Assembly: GCF_030272615.1 (NCBI RefSeq)
Contig: NC_081412.1
Span: 695,464,083 to 695,528,082 of the forward strand
Direction: 5' to 3'
DNA: 64,000 nucleotides
From: Cryptomeria japonica
Taxonomy: Eukaryota; Streptophyta; Pinopsida; Cupressales; Cupressaceae
This document shows, one piece after another, positions 45,306 through 57,157 of the stretch. A program made the position numbers and the translations under genes. The notes under the pieces were generated by a model that saw nothing but the letters and a program-made list of their open reading frames with translations, was not told the origin of the DNA and did not search any database. Within the stretch, counting starts at the first letter, position 1. Each line of letters starts with the position of its first letter.

Positions 45306-46271
45306 TCATGGAATTGTTATTTCAGTTCCATTGTAAGGATATTTTAGACATTGATGATAAGTGGATGGAACTGCTTTCATGGCATGGATCCATGGACGGC
45401 CAAGGATCATATTATAAGGGAGGTCAAGGTCTAGGACTTGTAGGAAAGTGTTTTCTGTTACAGGACCAACTCTGATAGGCAATACAATGATCCCTTTGGA
45501 TGGGCGCTCAGCGTCATCATAGGCTTTGATTGTTATCCTTTTGGAAGCATCAATATCATTTTCTGTATAGCCGAGGCCTATGACCACTCTCAAGGTGCAG
45601 ATATTAAGACCTGCTCCACCATCTATCAAGACTCGCCGGATTTTGCAATTGTGGACAAAGACTTCTAGATGCAAAGGGTCATTATGGGGGAGATTGTCAG
45701 GTGAGATATCACTGTCAGAAAATGCGACACTTTGGGAAATGGCTAAATGTCCAATCCACGCTTGAAATTGGTCAACATCAATATCTGTCGGGACAGTGGA
45801 CTCAGTCAAAGCTTTATCTAGGACTGCACGATGCATGGGAGACATTTTCAATAACTCTAGAATGGATATTTGTGAAGGTGTTTTTCCTAGATGATCCAAA
45901 AGATTATATTGACTTGTAGGAGTTGGTTTAGGAGGAGCGGCAGGAGCTCCTTTCAAGACGATTTTAGACCGACGAGTGGTGACGGCACAAGAAGGATCTT
46001 GTTCTTTTATTCGCAAGGTGGAAACATACTCATTTGACACATTAAAACAATTAATAACATTGTGGTAACTGGTATTTGCATAATTGGCCGTTTGAGCAGA
46101 GTTGGAAGAAGACGCTTTGCCCTTGTCATGATCAAGCAAAGGAGTTTTGAAAATAGTATGATCAGTGTTGGAGGTTGGATGGGGTGGATCTATCTCAATT
46201 ACTCCTTGCTCCAATAAATCTTGAATTATGTGTTTTAGTTGATTTTTAATATCTAATTTCATTATTTCCAC
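45306..46271 (-). pseudogene. Gypsy-D gag C-terminus and protease
   Basis: The 321-codon stretch contains LKHIIQDLLEQGVIE (end of gag, like Gypsy-A MKLKHEIQDLIDAGK) and the aspartic protease region VLIDGGAGLNICT near residue 215, with DGG in place of the usual DSG/DTG. The flap and second half (GIIVLPIRVGP, YNMILGRPWIHAMKAVPSTYHQ) follow. The N-terminus is not native: at about 46254-46271 it fuses to Gypsy-C LTR sequence through a shared TCTAATTTCATTATTTCC stretch. The gag part with a zinc knuckle is therefore missing. Confidence 0.85.
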
Positions 46272-46935
46272 CTATTTCTAATTTTCCAATTCAAATTCCA
46301 TCTAATTAACTTGTCTCTAGTTCTCCCTATTTTTGTGCTTCATGTGTCATACTCTTGACATAGAAATTTGTCATAGAGTCTTGTCTTGACATAGCAATTT
46401 GTCATAGAGTCTTGTCTTGACATAGCAATTTGTCATAAGAACTTGTCTTGACATAGAAATTTGTCATAAAATCTGTCATAAAATCTGTCATAAGCCTCTT
46501 TGCATAGCAACATGTCATAACTTTTCTATTATTGATTTGAATTTCTATTCAAATCTCTTTCATGCTAATTTTCTCATTTATCCAATTCTTCTATAAATTG
46601 GATGATTTTCAATCAAACCTGGTCTGAATTTTCTATCAATCTACCGAACCTTCGTTTCTAGTACTCTTGAGCCTTTTTGCTTTCAATTGTGTGAGCACTT
46701 GTAGGTGAGATCCACAAAACTATTGAAGAGGAAAGAACAACAATGGAGCCGCATGGAAGGAGTATTCAATATTACATCTGGTTTGCATAATGTTTTCTTT
46801 TGAATGCTTCGTTTTCATACCTCTATTGAATGTGCTTTAGAATTAGGTTCATTTCAATGAGTATTCTCATGATATTGCTTTGATTGTCTTGTGTTTTGTT
46901 TTGATCTACTTATTGTGATAATTCCTAATTCTTAT
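46254..46935 (+). repeat. Gypsy-C LTR fragment, right of Gypsy-D pol
   Basis: Corresponds to 32127-32788 of the 5' LTR, beginning at the TCTAATTTCATTATTTCC junction and ending TAATTCTTAT. It faces the opposite way to the LTR fragment on the left of the pol gene (42279-42699). Confidence 0.85.
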
Positions 46936-46995
46936 GATATGAAGCACAAAAATAGGGAGAACTAGAGACAAGTTAATTAGATGGAATTTGAATTG
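46936..46995 (-). repeat. Short inverted LTR piece
   Basis: Reverse complement of about 46288-46345, so it can fold back on the preceding LTR fragment. Confidence 0.75.
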
Positions 46996-46997
46996 GA

Positions 46998-47430
46998 GGA
47001 AAAGTGGGTGTTGGATATTGAGATTTTGGAAAATAAGATGAAACTAAGGCAAGGATTTATGCAAAGGATTGGATCAAAGGGATCGAAGGATGGAAAATAT
47101 GCATTGGATAATGGATAGGGTATTGGAAGAATTGGGTTTGAGTGGATGAAAATGTTGGCAAGATCGACATTGGCACACACCTTGAGGGGTGATGGACTGA
47201 TGGAGGAAAAGTGGGTGTTGGATATTGAGATTTTGACGGAAGAAAGGCTTGGGATTTTGGGACATAAGGGCCCAAAATAGATGAAGAAGGTGATGGAGGA
47301 ATAGACTTGGATGATTTGGATGGAGGAATAGCAATTTTGGATGCCAAGTTGGATGTTTCTTTTTGTGCTTTAAGGAGCTTCTTGGGAATCCACATGGTTT
47401 TTGATTTTTCATGCTTTTGTTAGTACATTT
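46998..47430 (-). pseudogene. Inverted 3' fragment of the proline-rich Gypsy-C ORF
   Basis: Minus-strand frame 47395-47057 encodes MWIPKKLLKAQKETSNLASK to the terminal SIPLIQSFA and stop, matching the last 112 residues of the 838-aa protein with several substitutions. It ends at a GCATAGCAACAT word at 47431-47442, where Gypsy-A sequence resumes. Confidence 0.85.
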
Positions 47431-47440
47431 GCATAGCAAC

Positions 47441-47914
47441 ATAGGCCAGGTAATGTAACTCTTCCACCAGGAATTCAAAATGAAAATTAGACTCTTGTAA
47501 CTTAGGTATAGACACCAAGGTGGCCATAGCATCTGCTGCTCTATTTTCAGATCTAGGAATCTGTTGGAATGATACAAAAGCAAAATACTTCTTAAGATCA
47601 TTAACCATTCTCTTATAAGGAATTAGTTTCTCATCTCGTAGATAAGAGTAGATGTGGCTGTATCGGGATGAGTCATGTCCAATAATAGCATAGACTATTT
47701 GGGTGTTAGGAGAATCATAGGCCAGGTAATGTAACTCTTCCACCAGGAATTCAAAATGAAAATTAGACTCTTGTAACTTAGGTATAGACACCAAGGTGGC
47801 CATAGCATCTGCTGCTCTATTTTCAGATCTAGGAATCTGTTGGAATGATACAAAAGCAAAATACTTCTTAAGATCATTAACCATTCTCTTATAAGGAATT
47901 AGTTTCTCATCTCA
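47441..47914 (-). repeat. 276-bp tandem duplication in the Gypsy-A RNase H/linker region
   Basis: The segment from ATAGGCCAGGTAATG to TTCTCATCTC occurs at 47441 and again at 47717, and a third copy stands left of the Gypsy-C insertion at 31362. Each encodes MVNDLKKYFAFVSFQQIPRS and ENRAADAMATLVSIPK on the minus strand. Copies are almost identical. The left copy is cut after GATAC by the Gypsy-C LTR; the right copies are not. Confidence 0.88.
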
Positions 47915-48600
47915 AGTCTGATATGTATCATTTATTTGATTTATGATCAGCTGAGACTCTCCATAGATGTGTAATTCTGCAACCTTCCATTCAATAGCTA
48001 GCTTGATCCCGTTCACCAGAGCTTAATATTCTACAATGTTGTTTGTGCAAGGGAATAGAATCTTATAAGATTTTGGGATTGAATAATTCTAATGAGTAAT
48101 AAATAATATTCCAGCATGGGAACCATTTTGGGTGAAAGATCCATCAAAGAACATCTTCCAGGTTTGTTGAGTAAGATGCATTATTGATTCATCTAGAAAC
48201 TCTATATGCAGTGGTTGAGTATCTTCAAGCGGAGCTTCAACAAGTTGATCAGCAATTACCTATCCTTTTATGGCTTTGCATTCCACATATTCAATGTCAA
48301 AGTTTGTAAGGATCATGACCCATTTCGCCAATATTCCTATAAGTGTTGCTTTATTCAGAAGATATTTGAGCAGATCAATGTTAGCCACCAACTTGACTGA
48401 ATGTGCTAACATGTAGTGTCTCAGTTTTTGTGATGCAAAGATTAGTGTCAAGCATGCTTTTTCTATTATACTATAGTTCATTTCATAGGACATCAATGCT
48501 CTGCTAATGTAATAGATGGCTTGCTCATTTTTATTGTCATCCTATTCCCAGTTGTATATTGGTGGATTAGATAGGTATTCTTTTATTTGCTAAAGGTGTT
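47915..48600 (-). pseudogene. Gypsy-A RNase H domains
   Basis: 48496-48260 encodes the RT-associated RNase H end (YSIIEKACLTLIFASQKLRHY, NFDIEYVECKAIKG). After a TAG a second RNase H of the archaeal type follows (KMFFDGSFTQNGSHAGILF near 48140, NNIVEY near 48040, HIYGESQLIINQI near 47970). A second RNase H is known for the Tat lineage of plant gypsy elements and supports that placement. Several stops are present, for example after NNIVEY. Confidence 0.85.
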
Positions 48601-48619
48601 GTTGGAATTCTTGATTCGA

Positions 48620-49541
48620 GTTGTATATTATTCCTTTCCTCAATACTTTTATGAAAGGTTGAACCTTGTCTGCTAGCTGAGAAATGAAACATCTGATGGA
48701 TTAGAGACGTCCTTGTAGACTTCTCATTTGACTGATGTTCTTCGAAGGCAGAATTTCCATTATGTCTTGGACCTTCTCAGGATCAACCTCAATTCCCTTC
48801 TTTGAAATGATGTAGCCAAGTAGTTTACCAGATGTTACTCTAAATGTGCACTTCTTTGGATTTAACCGGAGTGAACTTTTCCATTATGTCTAGTATAGGA
48901 CCTAGCTCTTAAATATGCATGGATCTATTCATAGTCTTCACTAAGGTGTCATCAACATAATCTTCCATATTCTTATGCATCATTTCATGAAAGATAGTTG
49001 TAATTGCTCTCTGATAGGTCGCCCCTACATTCTTTAGCCCAAATGGCATGACATTTTAGCAAAAGATTCCCCATGCACAGGTGAAAGATGTCTTTTCTTG
49101 ATCTCCAGGAGCTATTTTGATTTGATAATATCTGGAGACTTCATCCATTAATGAATACATCTCATACCCAACAGTCATGTCAACTATCATATCAATGTTT
49201 GGTAATGGAAAGTCGTCCTTTGGACAAGCTTTGTTAAGATCTCTGAAGTCAATGCAAACTCTGATAGATTTGTCTACCTTTGACATAGGTACTATGTTTG
49301 AAATCCATTCGACATAATCTATAGCTCTAATGAATCCATTTTTTAATAGTTTTTCTAGCTCAGCCTTGACCAGCAGTGCCACATGTGGGTGCATCTTACG
49401 AATTTTTTGTTTGACTGGTTTAACTCCTAGTGTGATAGAAAGATGGTGCATGATGACATCAAGATCTAGGCTTGACATATCAGAGTATGTCCATACAAAG
49501 TTTATTTTCTTTTCTGAGAATAGATGATTGAAATCCTTCAA
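48620..49541 (-). pseudogene. Gypsy-A reverse transcriptase
   Basis: 49541-49056 is open: GVKPVKQKIRKMHPHVALLV, VEWISNIVPMSKVDKSIRVC, FRDLNKACPKDDFPLPNIDM and QIKIAPGDQEKTSFTCAWG. After a TAG at 49056 the frame continues with NVMPFGLKNVGATYQRA and the catalytic MEDYVDDTLVK near 48960. Below about 48900 frameshifts and stops accumulate. It is homologous throughout to the better-preserved Gypsy-D RT. Confidence 0.88.
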
Positions 49542-49643
49542 TTTTTCTGTTGATAGTGATTGAGCTACATGAATGATGTGTGGTGTCTCTTAACTCCCAA
49601 TGTTCATTGGGTGAGTTGGCTCGATCAATATGGAAGACCTTTC

Positions 49644-51422
49644 CTAGAAATGACTTGGCAATACATCAAGTATCTCACCTTTAGGCACCTCAGAGAGGTT
49701 TTCACCTTTAGGTACGTCCTTTATTTTCTCTTTTTTAGATTCTGGCACTGCCACAATGTGGTTTTCACCATCAGATCTTTTATTTTTATTTTTCTTGTTT
49801 TTGCGACTAAGATACTTGATATCTGCTTCAGGCATGTTTTCACTTTGTTCACTGGTGGAAGAGTCCATAGGTTCAACTGCATTCAGATAATAGACTAATG
49901 TATAGTCATTGGCAAAATTAGGTATATTCATGGGCTGGTTTTGTAAAGTGCAGTCAATTAGTTCTAGATGTAGTAAGGATAAATGTTGAATAGGTTAGAG
50001 AGCGTTCACGGTATTGTCATCACAACTATGGATCAAAAAGTCAAGTTCCAGAAGGATACCTTGTGTAAGTGTCTCGAGACCAGGAAGAGTAAGAACATGA
50101 TTATTAAAGTTCACGTTAATATTTAGTTGATCTAATTCAATAGATATACTTGTAGCATCGTTCCCTACGCCAGACTAGATGTCATATCATGGTTTGACAA
50201 TGATAAGATCAGTAGACAAATTTTCCTTGTTTACATTAGATGATTCAGATTTTGATGCTGAGTAGATATTGTCCTAAATAGGACTGTTATCAAAGTCATT
50301 AGAGTCATCGGATAAATTTTCTAAGTCTTCTTCAAGTGATTTAGTGAGAATATGTATGGTATCAACACCAACATCTTTAATGTTGCAAGTTCCTTCATGT
50401 TGTGGCTCATTTTTCATTTGTATCTGACATACCTATTGACATGATCTTGATGTTTCTATGATTCATTGTCATCTACTCCATTCAGCTTCTTTTGGACTAA
50501 TAACTGGTTCTTGTTCTGTAGCTTCCAACTCTTCTTGTGTAGTACTATACCTAATTTATTCTATCTTAGTATAGGGGTACATAGATGAAAATCTTTCTGG
50601 TATTCTTCCTTCTTTCAGTCCTTGTTCATAGTTTGTTTGTCTCTTTTGTCTGATTTCCTATATTTCCTTCTCTAGTATTAGGCGCATCCTCTCTTGAGTA
50701 TCATCTATGATAACGCTAGACTCTTCTAAAGTTTCTGTAGTGAATGTGTCTGAGAGGTGATCTAGATCCCATTCATACTCATTTGAGTCAGTATCTGAAT
50801 CATCTACTTGTTTCCTACCAGTGTATGTGACTAGAAATTTTAATGGTGCAAACAATTCTCTGATTCTTACTACTTCATCTCTTATATCCTCTGGGACCTC
50901 AACTTATTGTATTATTGTAGCTAACACCATCGAAGCTTGAGCACTGACTATTTCTTCTTTCTTGATTGTTGATTCTTCTTTCTCTTTTCTACACTCTAAT
51001 TTTGTTTGTTGAGCGTCTGCTTCCTGTAATGTTGAAGGCGATATCCTTTTCTACCACTTAAACTTAGAAACATGTTTTTGGTCTGATGTCTTTTTCGGAT
51101 TGTACCCCAGTCTAGCCTTATCATTTGTGGATTTTGTTTGTAGCTAAATTGGTTCAGTAATACCCTCTTGATGTTTACCCAGGGGACCAGTACCTGAATA
51201 TCCCATGCGTTGAATCATCTTGTAGCTATGACCATATTGGTTTGAGGAAATCTCACAATGTCATACCTCCTCGTTTTGACTATCTTCCTTAAAGAGCTAG
51301 TTAAGAACAACATCCTCTTCTATTTCATTCGCCAGGGAGGTAGAAGATTGTACAAAGATACCATCATATATGGTATTCAGAGTTGAAGTATGTGTTCTCA
51401 TAGCCTCTGATGGCTTGCCCAA
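49644..51422 (-). pseudogene. Gypsy-A protease-RT linker with G-patch-like segment
   Basis: Heavily interrupted, acidic Ser/Glu-rich sequence corresponding to the linker of Gypsy-D. The G-patch-like part is visible near 51151-51222 (MIQRMGYSGTGPLGKHQEGI then TEPI). The open parts 50855-50658 (DSDTDSNEYEWD) and 49931-49644 (VPKGENLSEVPKGE) match the same places in Gypsy-D. Confidence 0.75.
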
Positions 51423-51827
51423 CTATTTTGGTGATGGAGGGAGAGAAACTAATGAAAGTACTGGTTCTATCTTGTAGCCATCCATGCCGGTATTTGTAAT
51501 CTTCAATCTCTTTTCTAAGTCATTCATTAGTGCATCTAGATCTTCATTTGTAGAGGCTGCCCTATTATGAGGTACAAAAGTATCTGCACCTTTTGTCAAT
51601 GCATTATAGATGACATTTGTATCAGTAGGAATACTGACTTCAACTCTGTTATAGGGGAATTTTAAGCATTGATGGTATGTTGACAGTACTGCTTTCATGT
51701 CATGAATCCATGACCTGCCCAGTAAGATATTGTATGATAAAAGAATATCAAGTACCTGGAAAATGACATCTCTTTCTATAGGTCCCACTCTGATAGGTAA
51801 TGATACCAAACCTTTAGAGGTCCTTTT
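51423..51827 (-). pseudogene. Gypsy-A protease, C-terminal half
   Basis: KRTSKGLVSLPIRVGPIERD, YNILLGRSWIHDMKAVLSTY and a short open tail. The N-terminal half lies on the far side of the solo copia LTR (52617-53003). Confidence 0.85.
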
Positions 51828-52616
51828 TGTTAGGATTCCCAAAGATATTGAGAGGGGGGGGTGAATTAGTATCTAACCGGTTGTAAGATTTTCTTGGCTT
51901 AAAACCTGTAAAGCATATCAATACTATATACAAGTAAACAAGAAATAATGCAATAAATAGAGATAACAACAACCACATGAAAAACACACCATAACACAAT
52001 AGTTTAACGAGGAAACCCAGTGTAGGAAAAACCTCGGTGGGATTTGTGACCCACAATATTCACTTACTGGCCAATAAGAGAATATTACTGCTACAAGAGG
52101 GGCCTGCACATGTAGGAAGGCCAAATGCCTAGAGCTCACTGCTCAATTACAAATTGGGAAGTCTCACTGACTTAAAAAATAGATTATATAAATCCAATGT
52201 CTTGTACTGCTTCAAAATAGCATCTACTATGCCAGATCCAGTGCCGGTTTATAGCTCTTCTTCATTCATAAACCCTTAACCTATAATTCACATAATAGGT
52301 CTTCCTTATTTCACCTATTAACTTCCTTACAAATGTTCTATAATGATATCATATATATATGAGTCATTTTATAACTTGCCAAGTCGGCTTATAATGATTT
52401 TACAACAAATTACAAAATATATTACAAACAAAATTCCTGTCAGCTTGGGTGCCGGTATACTTTCTTTCACTGCCAGTGGTCTCTATGCTGGTGCAGAGTC
52501 TAACCTTGCTGGTGCCGGTAAACTGTCTTGCTAGTGCCATAGGATTGTAAGGTTGCCATCAATGACAAAACCTTCAATCACCTACAATGTTTCATTGGAG
52601 TGTGCATTTTCCAATA
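51828..52616 (-). mobile_element. Solo copia LTR in the Gypsy-A protease gene
   Basis: 789 bp, TATTGG (decayed TGTTGG) ... CCTAACA on the minus strand, flanked by CTTTT (51823-51827) and CTTTC (52617-52621), a one-mismatch target duplication. It contains the poly-G stretch of GAGAGGGGGGGGTGAATTAG and the shared copia block at 52002-52051. No internal sequence is present. Removing it restores the reading order of the protease. Confidence 0.85.
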
Positions 52617-53003
52617 CTTTCTTCTTCATCATAGGCTTTTATTGTTATTTTCTTGCCAGGATCAATGACATTTTTCAGAGTATCCTAGTTGTGTAAGCAG
52701 ACTGCAAGTACAAATATTCAACCCCACGCCTCCATCTATCAAAACACGTTTGACTCTATGTTTATGGATCATGGCTTCAATATGCAATGGCTGGTTATGT
52801 GGATGATTTAGCAAGTTGTCATCTTCTTTAGAGAAGGTCAGATAGTGAGGTGAAGTTAGGTGACCCACCATAGACTGAAACTGATCAATGTCTAAATCCT
52901 TTGGAACATTAGTGGTGAGAAATCCTTTGTCCAGGATCTCTTTGTGAGTAGAAGAGATTTTTTGTAATTCAAAAATTGAGATTTGAGCATTTTTCCTTTT
53001 CAA
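52617..53003 (-). pseudogene. Gypsy-A protease, N-terminal half
   Basis: VKRVLIDGGVGLNICTCSLL near 52735 shows the DGG active-site form, preceded by DLDIDQFQSMVGHL. A frameshift follows LGYSEK; the expected continuation (ITIKAYDEE) is legible up to the LTR. Confidence 0.85.
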
Positions 53004-53183
53004 TTATTCAACGACACTATATCCAGACGATGATGTTGAAGTGAGCCTTTTAAATTTATCCAAGGTTGATTCTTTGTGCTTGTTTGGCGGGGTTGTTGGG
53101 TTTAATGTTGCTTGAGCTGGGTTGGAAGAACTAGCTCCTTGGAGAGTGACTTTCTTCTGAGAATAGGTCAGAGCTCTTATATA

Positions 53184-54941
53184 TCATGATTCATTTGGTT
53201 TATCTTGGACTATAATCACATTGCAATATTTTGATTGGGAAGGCTCAGTCATATTGATAACATTGTCATTGTTGGTATAAGTATAATTTACTTTGGCACC
53301 TCCTTTGGTCTTTGAGGAATTGCCTTGTTTGTAAACAGGTAAAAGGTCTTTAAATGCTTTATGATCAACATTGGCCAGGTGATTCCCAACAACAATTTTA
53401 CCAGCATCTATGAGATCTTGAATCTCATGTTTTAGCTTCATGCAATTGTTTATGTTATGACCTTTATTCCGATGGAAGTCACAATATTCATTTTCTCTCC
53501 ACCATCTTGGTTTGACTTTTGGATCATATGGTCTAGAGTTATCTGGTAGCGTTATCAGGTTGTTTGCCAACAGATTTTTGAAAGCAAATTCATATGATTC
53601 TTCAAGAGGAGTGAAATCACACTTAGGTTTGGAAAGCCAAGGCTTCTCTTTGAACCATTCTTTTGTTTTCTTTGGAGGATTTTCTATTGCAGCTTCAGTA
53701 GCTTTGAGCGCTTGTGTGCCACTAGCCAAGTTGAATATCATGGGCTTTGAGTTAGCTTTAACAATGTCTACTACTCCTTCATTAACAACATTCTTGTTGT
53801 TGTCTTTGCCAAATTTCCAATACTTGTTCTTCTATTTAGAGTTAAATCCTGGTTGTGATTCTTTCCAAGGTGAGATATCCCCTTTCTTTATGAGCACATC
53901 TTCCATTCGAATGGCATTATATACCATTTTGTTAAATGATGGGTGTACTTGCATTTGTATACTATATTTTAGTTTGGGGACCAAGTTATTGACAAATATA
54001 TCCATTTTGTCAGAGTCTGCGATAGGTTGTGGATACCTAGAGAACATTTTTCTCCAACGTTGGAGGAAAGTGAGAAAAGGCTCCCCTGTTTTTTGTTTAG
54101 TATTGCAAAGATCGATCATAGTCATAGGATGTCAAATGTTGTATGAGTATTGTTGTAAAAATAGTTGGATTAGTTCTTCAAACATATTTATTCCTTTAGG
54201 TAGGCTTGAGAACTATTCCATGGCTTGTCCTCCCAAACTCCTCAGGAAAAGGCCCATGAGATACGTTTGATCATGCATGAACTCCATACAGGCAGCACAA
54301 AAATATGACATGATCTTGAGGATTTGAGGTACCATCATATTTGTCAAATTTGGGGATCTCAACTCATGAAGGAAATGGAGACATGTATAGATTTTTGTCA
54401 AATGGAATGAAAATATTGTCTCCAGAGAATATTATTTTTGGGTCTTATCCTTATTCTTCAATTCTGTGTTCTCGGTCTATAAGGATTGCAATCATCTGTG
54501 TACTGCAAGTATAGCTGACTCTTCCTTTTTAGTGACGAGTGTTTGAACATCATATCCAGTAGGAAGTTTGGCACCTTGTTTTGCTAGTTTTAGGAAATAG
54601 TCTTCCTTTTCTCGAGCTAGGATAGCTTTCATCATTTTTCTAAAGTCTTTGTCCTTTTGACAGTCATGAATATCCTTTTCTAGAGGTTCAATGCCTCCTT
54701 CATCTTCACTTGATGAGGAATTATTATCAGTTTCGTGAATACTAATGTTGTCCTTGTTCTTGTCATTGTGTTTCTTCTCATATATAGTGGGAGATTTAGG
54801 TTCATCAAAAATTGGTCTGCCTGATGATGAAGGTATGTCAGCAAGTGGATTCTCCATGTAAAATGGGTTATCTTGATATGAGAAGGGATTTCCTTTTCCT
54901 TTGGCCTCTTTCTTATGAGAACTCCTGGTTTGAATAGGCAT
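53184..54941 (-). pseudogene. Gypsy-A gag
   Basis: Starts MPIQTRSSHKK at 54941 with a Lys/Glu/Ser-rich N-terminal region to 54492. A damaged part follows (54401-54213, with GLFLRSLGGQAME). Then the retrotransposon gag core 54125-53832 reads KTGEPFLTFLQRWRKMFSRY and FVNNLVPKLKYSIQ. The segment 53741-53184 has RPYDPKVKPRWWRENEYCDF and a CDFHRNKGHNINNC knuckle, the C-x2-H-x4-H-x4-C variant known in Tat elements, followed by MKLKHEIQDLIDAGK. At least four stops or shifts separate the parts. Gag would build the particle and bind RNA. Confidence 0.88.
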
Positions 54942-57137
54942 TTTTATGGATTACTGTGACCTAAAGTTATTTGTGATGTAGAGGTCAAGATTAATTTCAG
55001 AGCTAGTTTGTTCAGTTAATGTATTGTTTGAGAGAAACAACTGAGATTTAGTCTAGTTTCAGGAAAGATCTATCCTATATAAGATGTTTATCTAGGTTGA
55101 TTCGAGAGTAGTGACTAAGATTCGGTTTGGTTTCAGGAATGATCTATCCTGTGTAAGACGTTATCTAAGTGACATAAGTTTGATAGGTAGTTGATTCAAC
55201 TAGCTGAAAGATGATTGACCAAATGGTGCAACACAAATGGAAGAGGTACACTGTCTTGATCTGTTTATGCTTAGGATGATGATAACCAATATTGTGTTTG
55301 TTGTAGACTGTTTTAGGCAAGTTTTGACTGCTCTGTACTGGCAAAACCAGAGATTTGTACGACAGGATTTACTGAGATGGATGACAATTTAATAGTTCTA
55401 GGATGACAACAGTTCTATTTCATACGAGTTGTTGCCTAGTACCATTTGACAAATGGGTATGTCCAAAATGAAAAAAGATTCAGTGCAATTTTGTTTCGTA
55501 TGACATAGGATTTAGGTTCAGACAACAGACTATTGGGTTTCGTACAACAAAGGATTGAGCTCGAACGATAGATTATCAGACTCGTACGACATAGGATATA
55601 GTGTAGGACGATAAATGATCAAATTTGTATGACTGTTCACAGGATAGAGACTAAAATTCTAATTTTTTCAATAGTTGAGTATGACAACTGAGTATGACCA
55701 ATTCTAAGATGGACTTTTTTTTGACCAGGATAGACTAGTTTTGGATAGAGTTTCGACTTAGGATGGACTAGTTCTGACACAGACAGAGTTTTGACTTAAG
55801 ATGGACTATTTCTGATAGAGTTTCAACTTAGGATGGACTAGTTCTAACACAGACAAAGTCTCTAATCATTGAGTTGTTTCTTGTCTTCCCCAATTTTGGT
55901 ATTTCAGTTTTTTTGTTTCAGGGATGAAAACACAAAAAACATGTAGTATGAATAGTAACTCCAATCACAACATGCAAACCCTATAGAAATTGGTGAGAGA
56001 AGAAAACCTTTTCTTGTAGACTTAGCTACACACCCAATAGCTAATTAGAATACAATCACTGAGTCTAACGCAATGGATTCTCAACGCTGTATTATCCGAT
56101 TCCAAATGCTAATGGGGGCACAAAATGACAGGTATCTTGGGAGAGTTACTATCTCTCTTGCACAAAGATTATCCCCCCTTTTGGAGGTGAACCGGGTAGC
56201 TTCTAATTTTAATTGGAACTAGTAATAGATCCATTCAGTGCATCGAGGTATAAACTCAATTAAGAGGTCTCCCTGCCTTGAAAACTAAGGTTTAATATAC
56301 CTAAAGGTACTGAGGAGAACCATTCCCGAGCATTGTCGTTGACTTGATTTTCATCAAATCACGTTTATTTTATAGTGGGTTGGAGTACTTGGCATTTATT
56401 TGTTCCCACTTAGGTCGTTCCCCTCACACCAGCCATAATGACTTTAAGAGTTTTTCAACCCCTCGGGAGGGAAGGCCTGCTAAAGATGTACAAATCTCAA
56501 ACAAGGAAAAAAACCTCAAGGGTTTGGATTTCTAATTGTCTAGAGAAAGACAAGAGCATACTCTCCTACCTCTTAGAATCTTCTAAAAACACAAAATACA
56601 GATTTGTTCTTTAACAAGATAGAAATTTAGGTGCCTAAAAATGAATTGAAAGAATACACGATGTTTGGTCGATTCTTCTCAGGCAACCTACAAAGACAAC
56701 GAATCAATAGTCATATTGTCTTTGTGCGACAAGCATATTCTTTGACAAGTGTTTTGCAAAAAACTGATTAGGCTATGAAAAATTCTAAGATAGACATATA
56801 AACAACCAAGGTCAGTCATTAAAATAATCAATTTGAACAGAAAACCAAAATCATGAAATTTGTTTTTTTGTCTTTTTAACTAGAAAAATACAGAGTCGTA
56901 CTACAGAGTTTACCAGATCGTATGATACAAGATTTCTTCTCATACGATATAGAATTCCATTTCGTATGATACAAAATTCCTGTTCGTACGACACCTATAG
57001 TTTGTCATTTCAGCCTGTGAAAAATGTCGTACGAGATGACGCAAAGACTGTATAGACGAAAATCCAAAAAGTTGAAAATCTGAAAAATAACAAAAATGAA
57101 AAGTCAGTTTTGGAGGCCGAAAAATGTAGTCTTCTAC
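54942..57137 (-). other. Gypsy-A 5' leader
   Basis: 2.2 kb with no supported ORF. It contains a 70-bp duplication near 55036-55170 (TTTCAGGAAAGATCTATCCT / TTTCAGGAATGATCTATCCT), about three copies of a GACTTAGGATGGACTAGTTC unit at 55722-55862, and about a dozen TCGTACGAC/TCGTATGAY words in two clusters (55356-55700, 56895-57036). A CTCGGGAGGGAAGGCCTGC word near 56463 has a counterpart in the Gypsy-C leader near 33540. Confidence 0.6.
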
Positions 57138-57154
57138 CCCACGGTGGGTGCCAG
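57138..57154 (-). promoter_or_regulatory. Gypsy-A primer binding site
   Basis: Minus strand TGGCACCCACCGTGGGG three bases after the 5' LTR; TGGCRCC is the common start of plant gypsy primer sites. Confidence 0.8.
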
Positions 57155-57157
57155 AAA

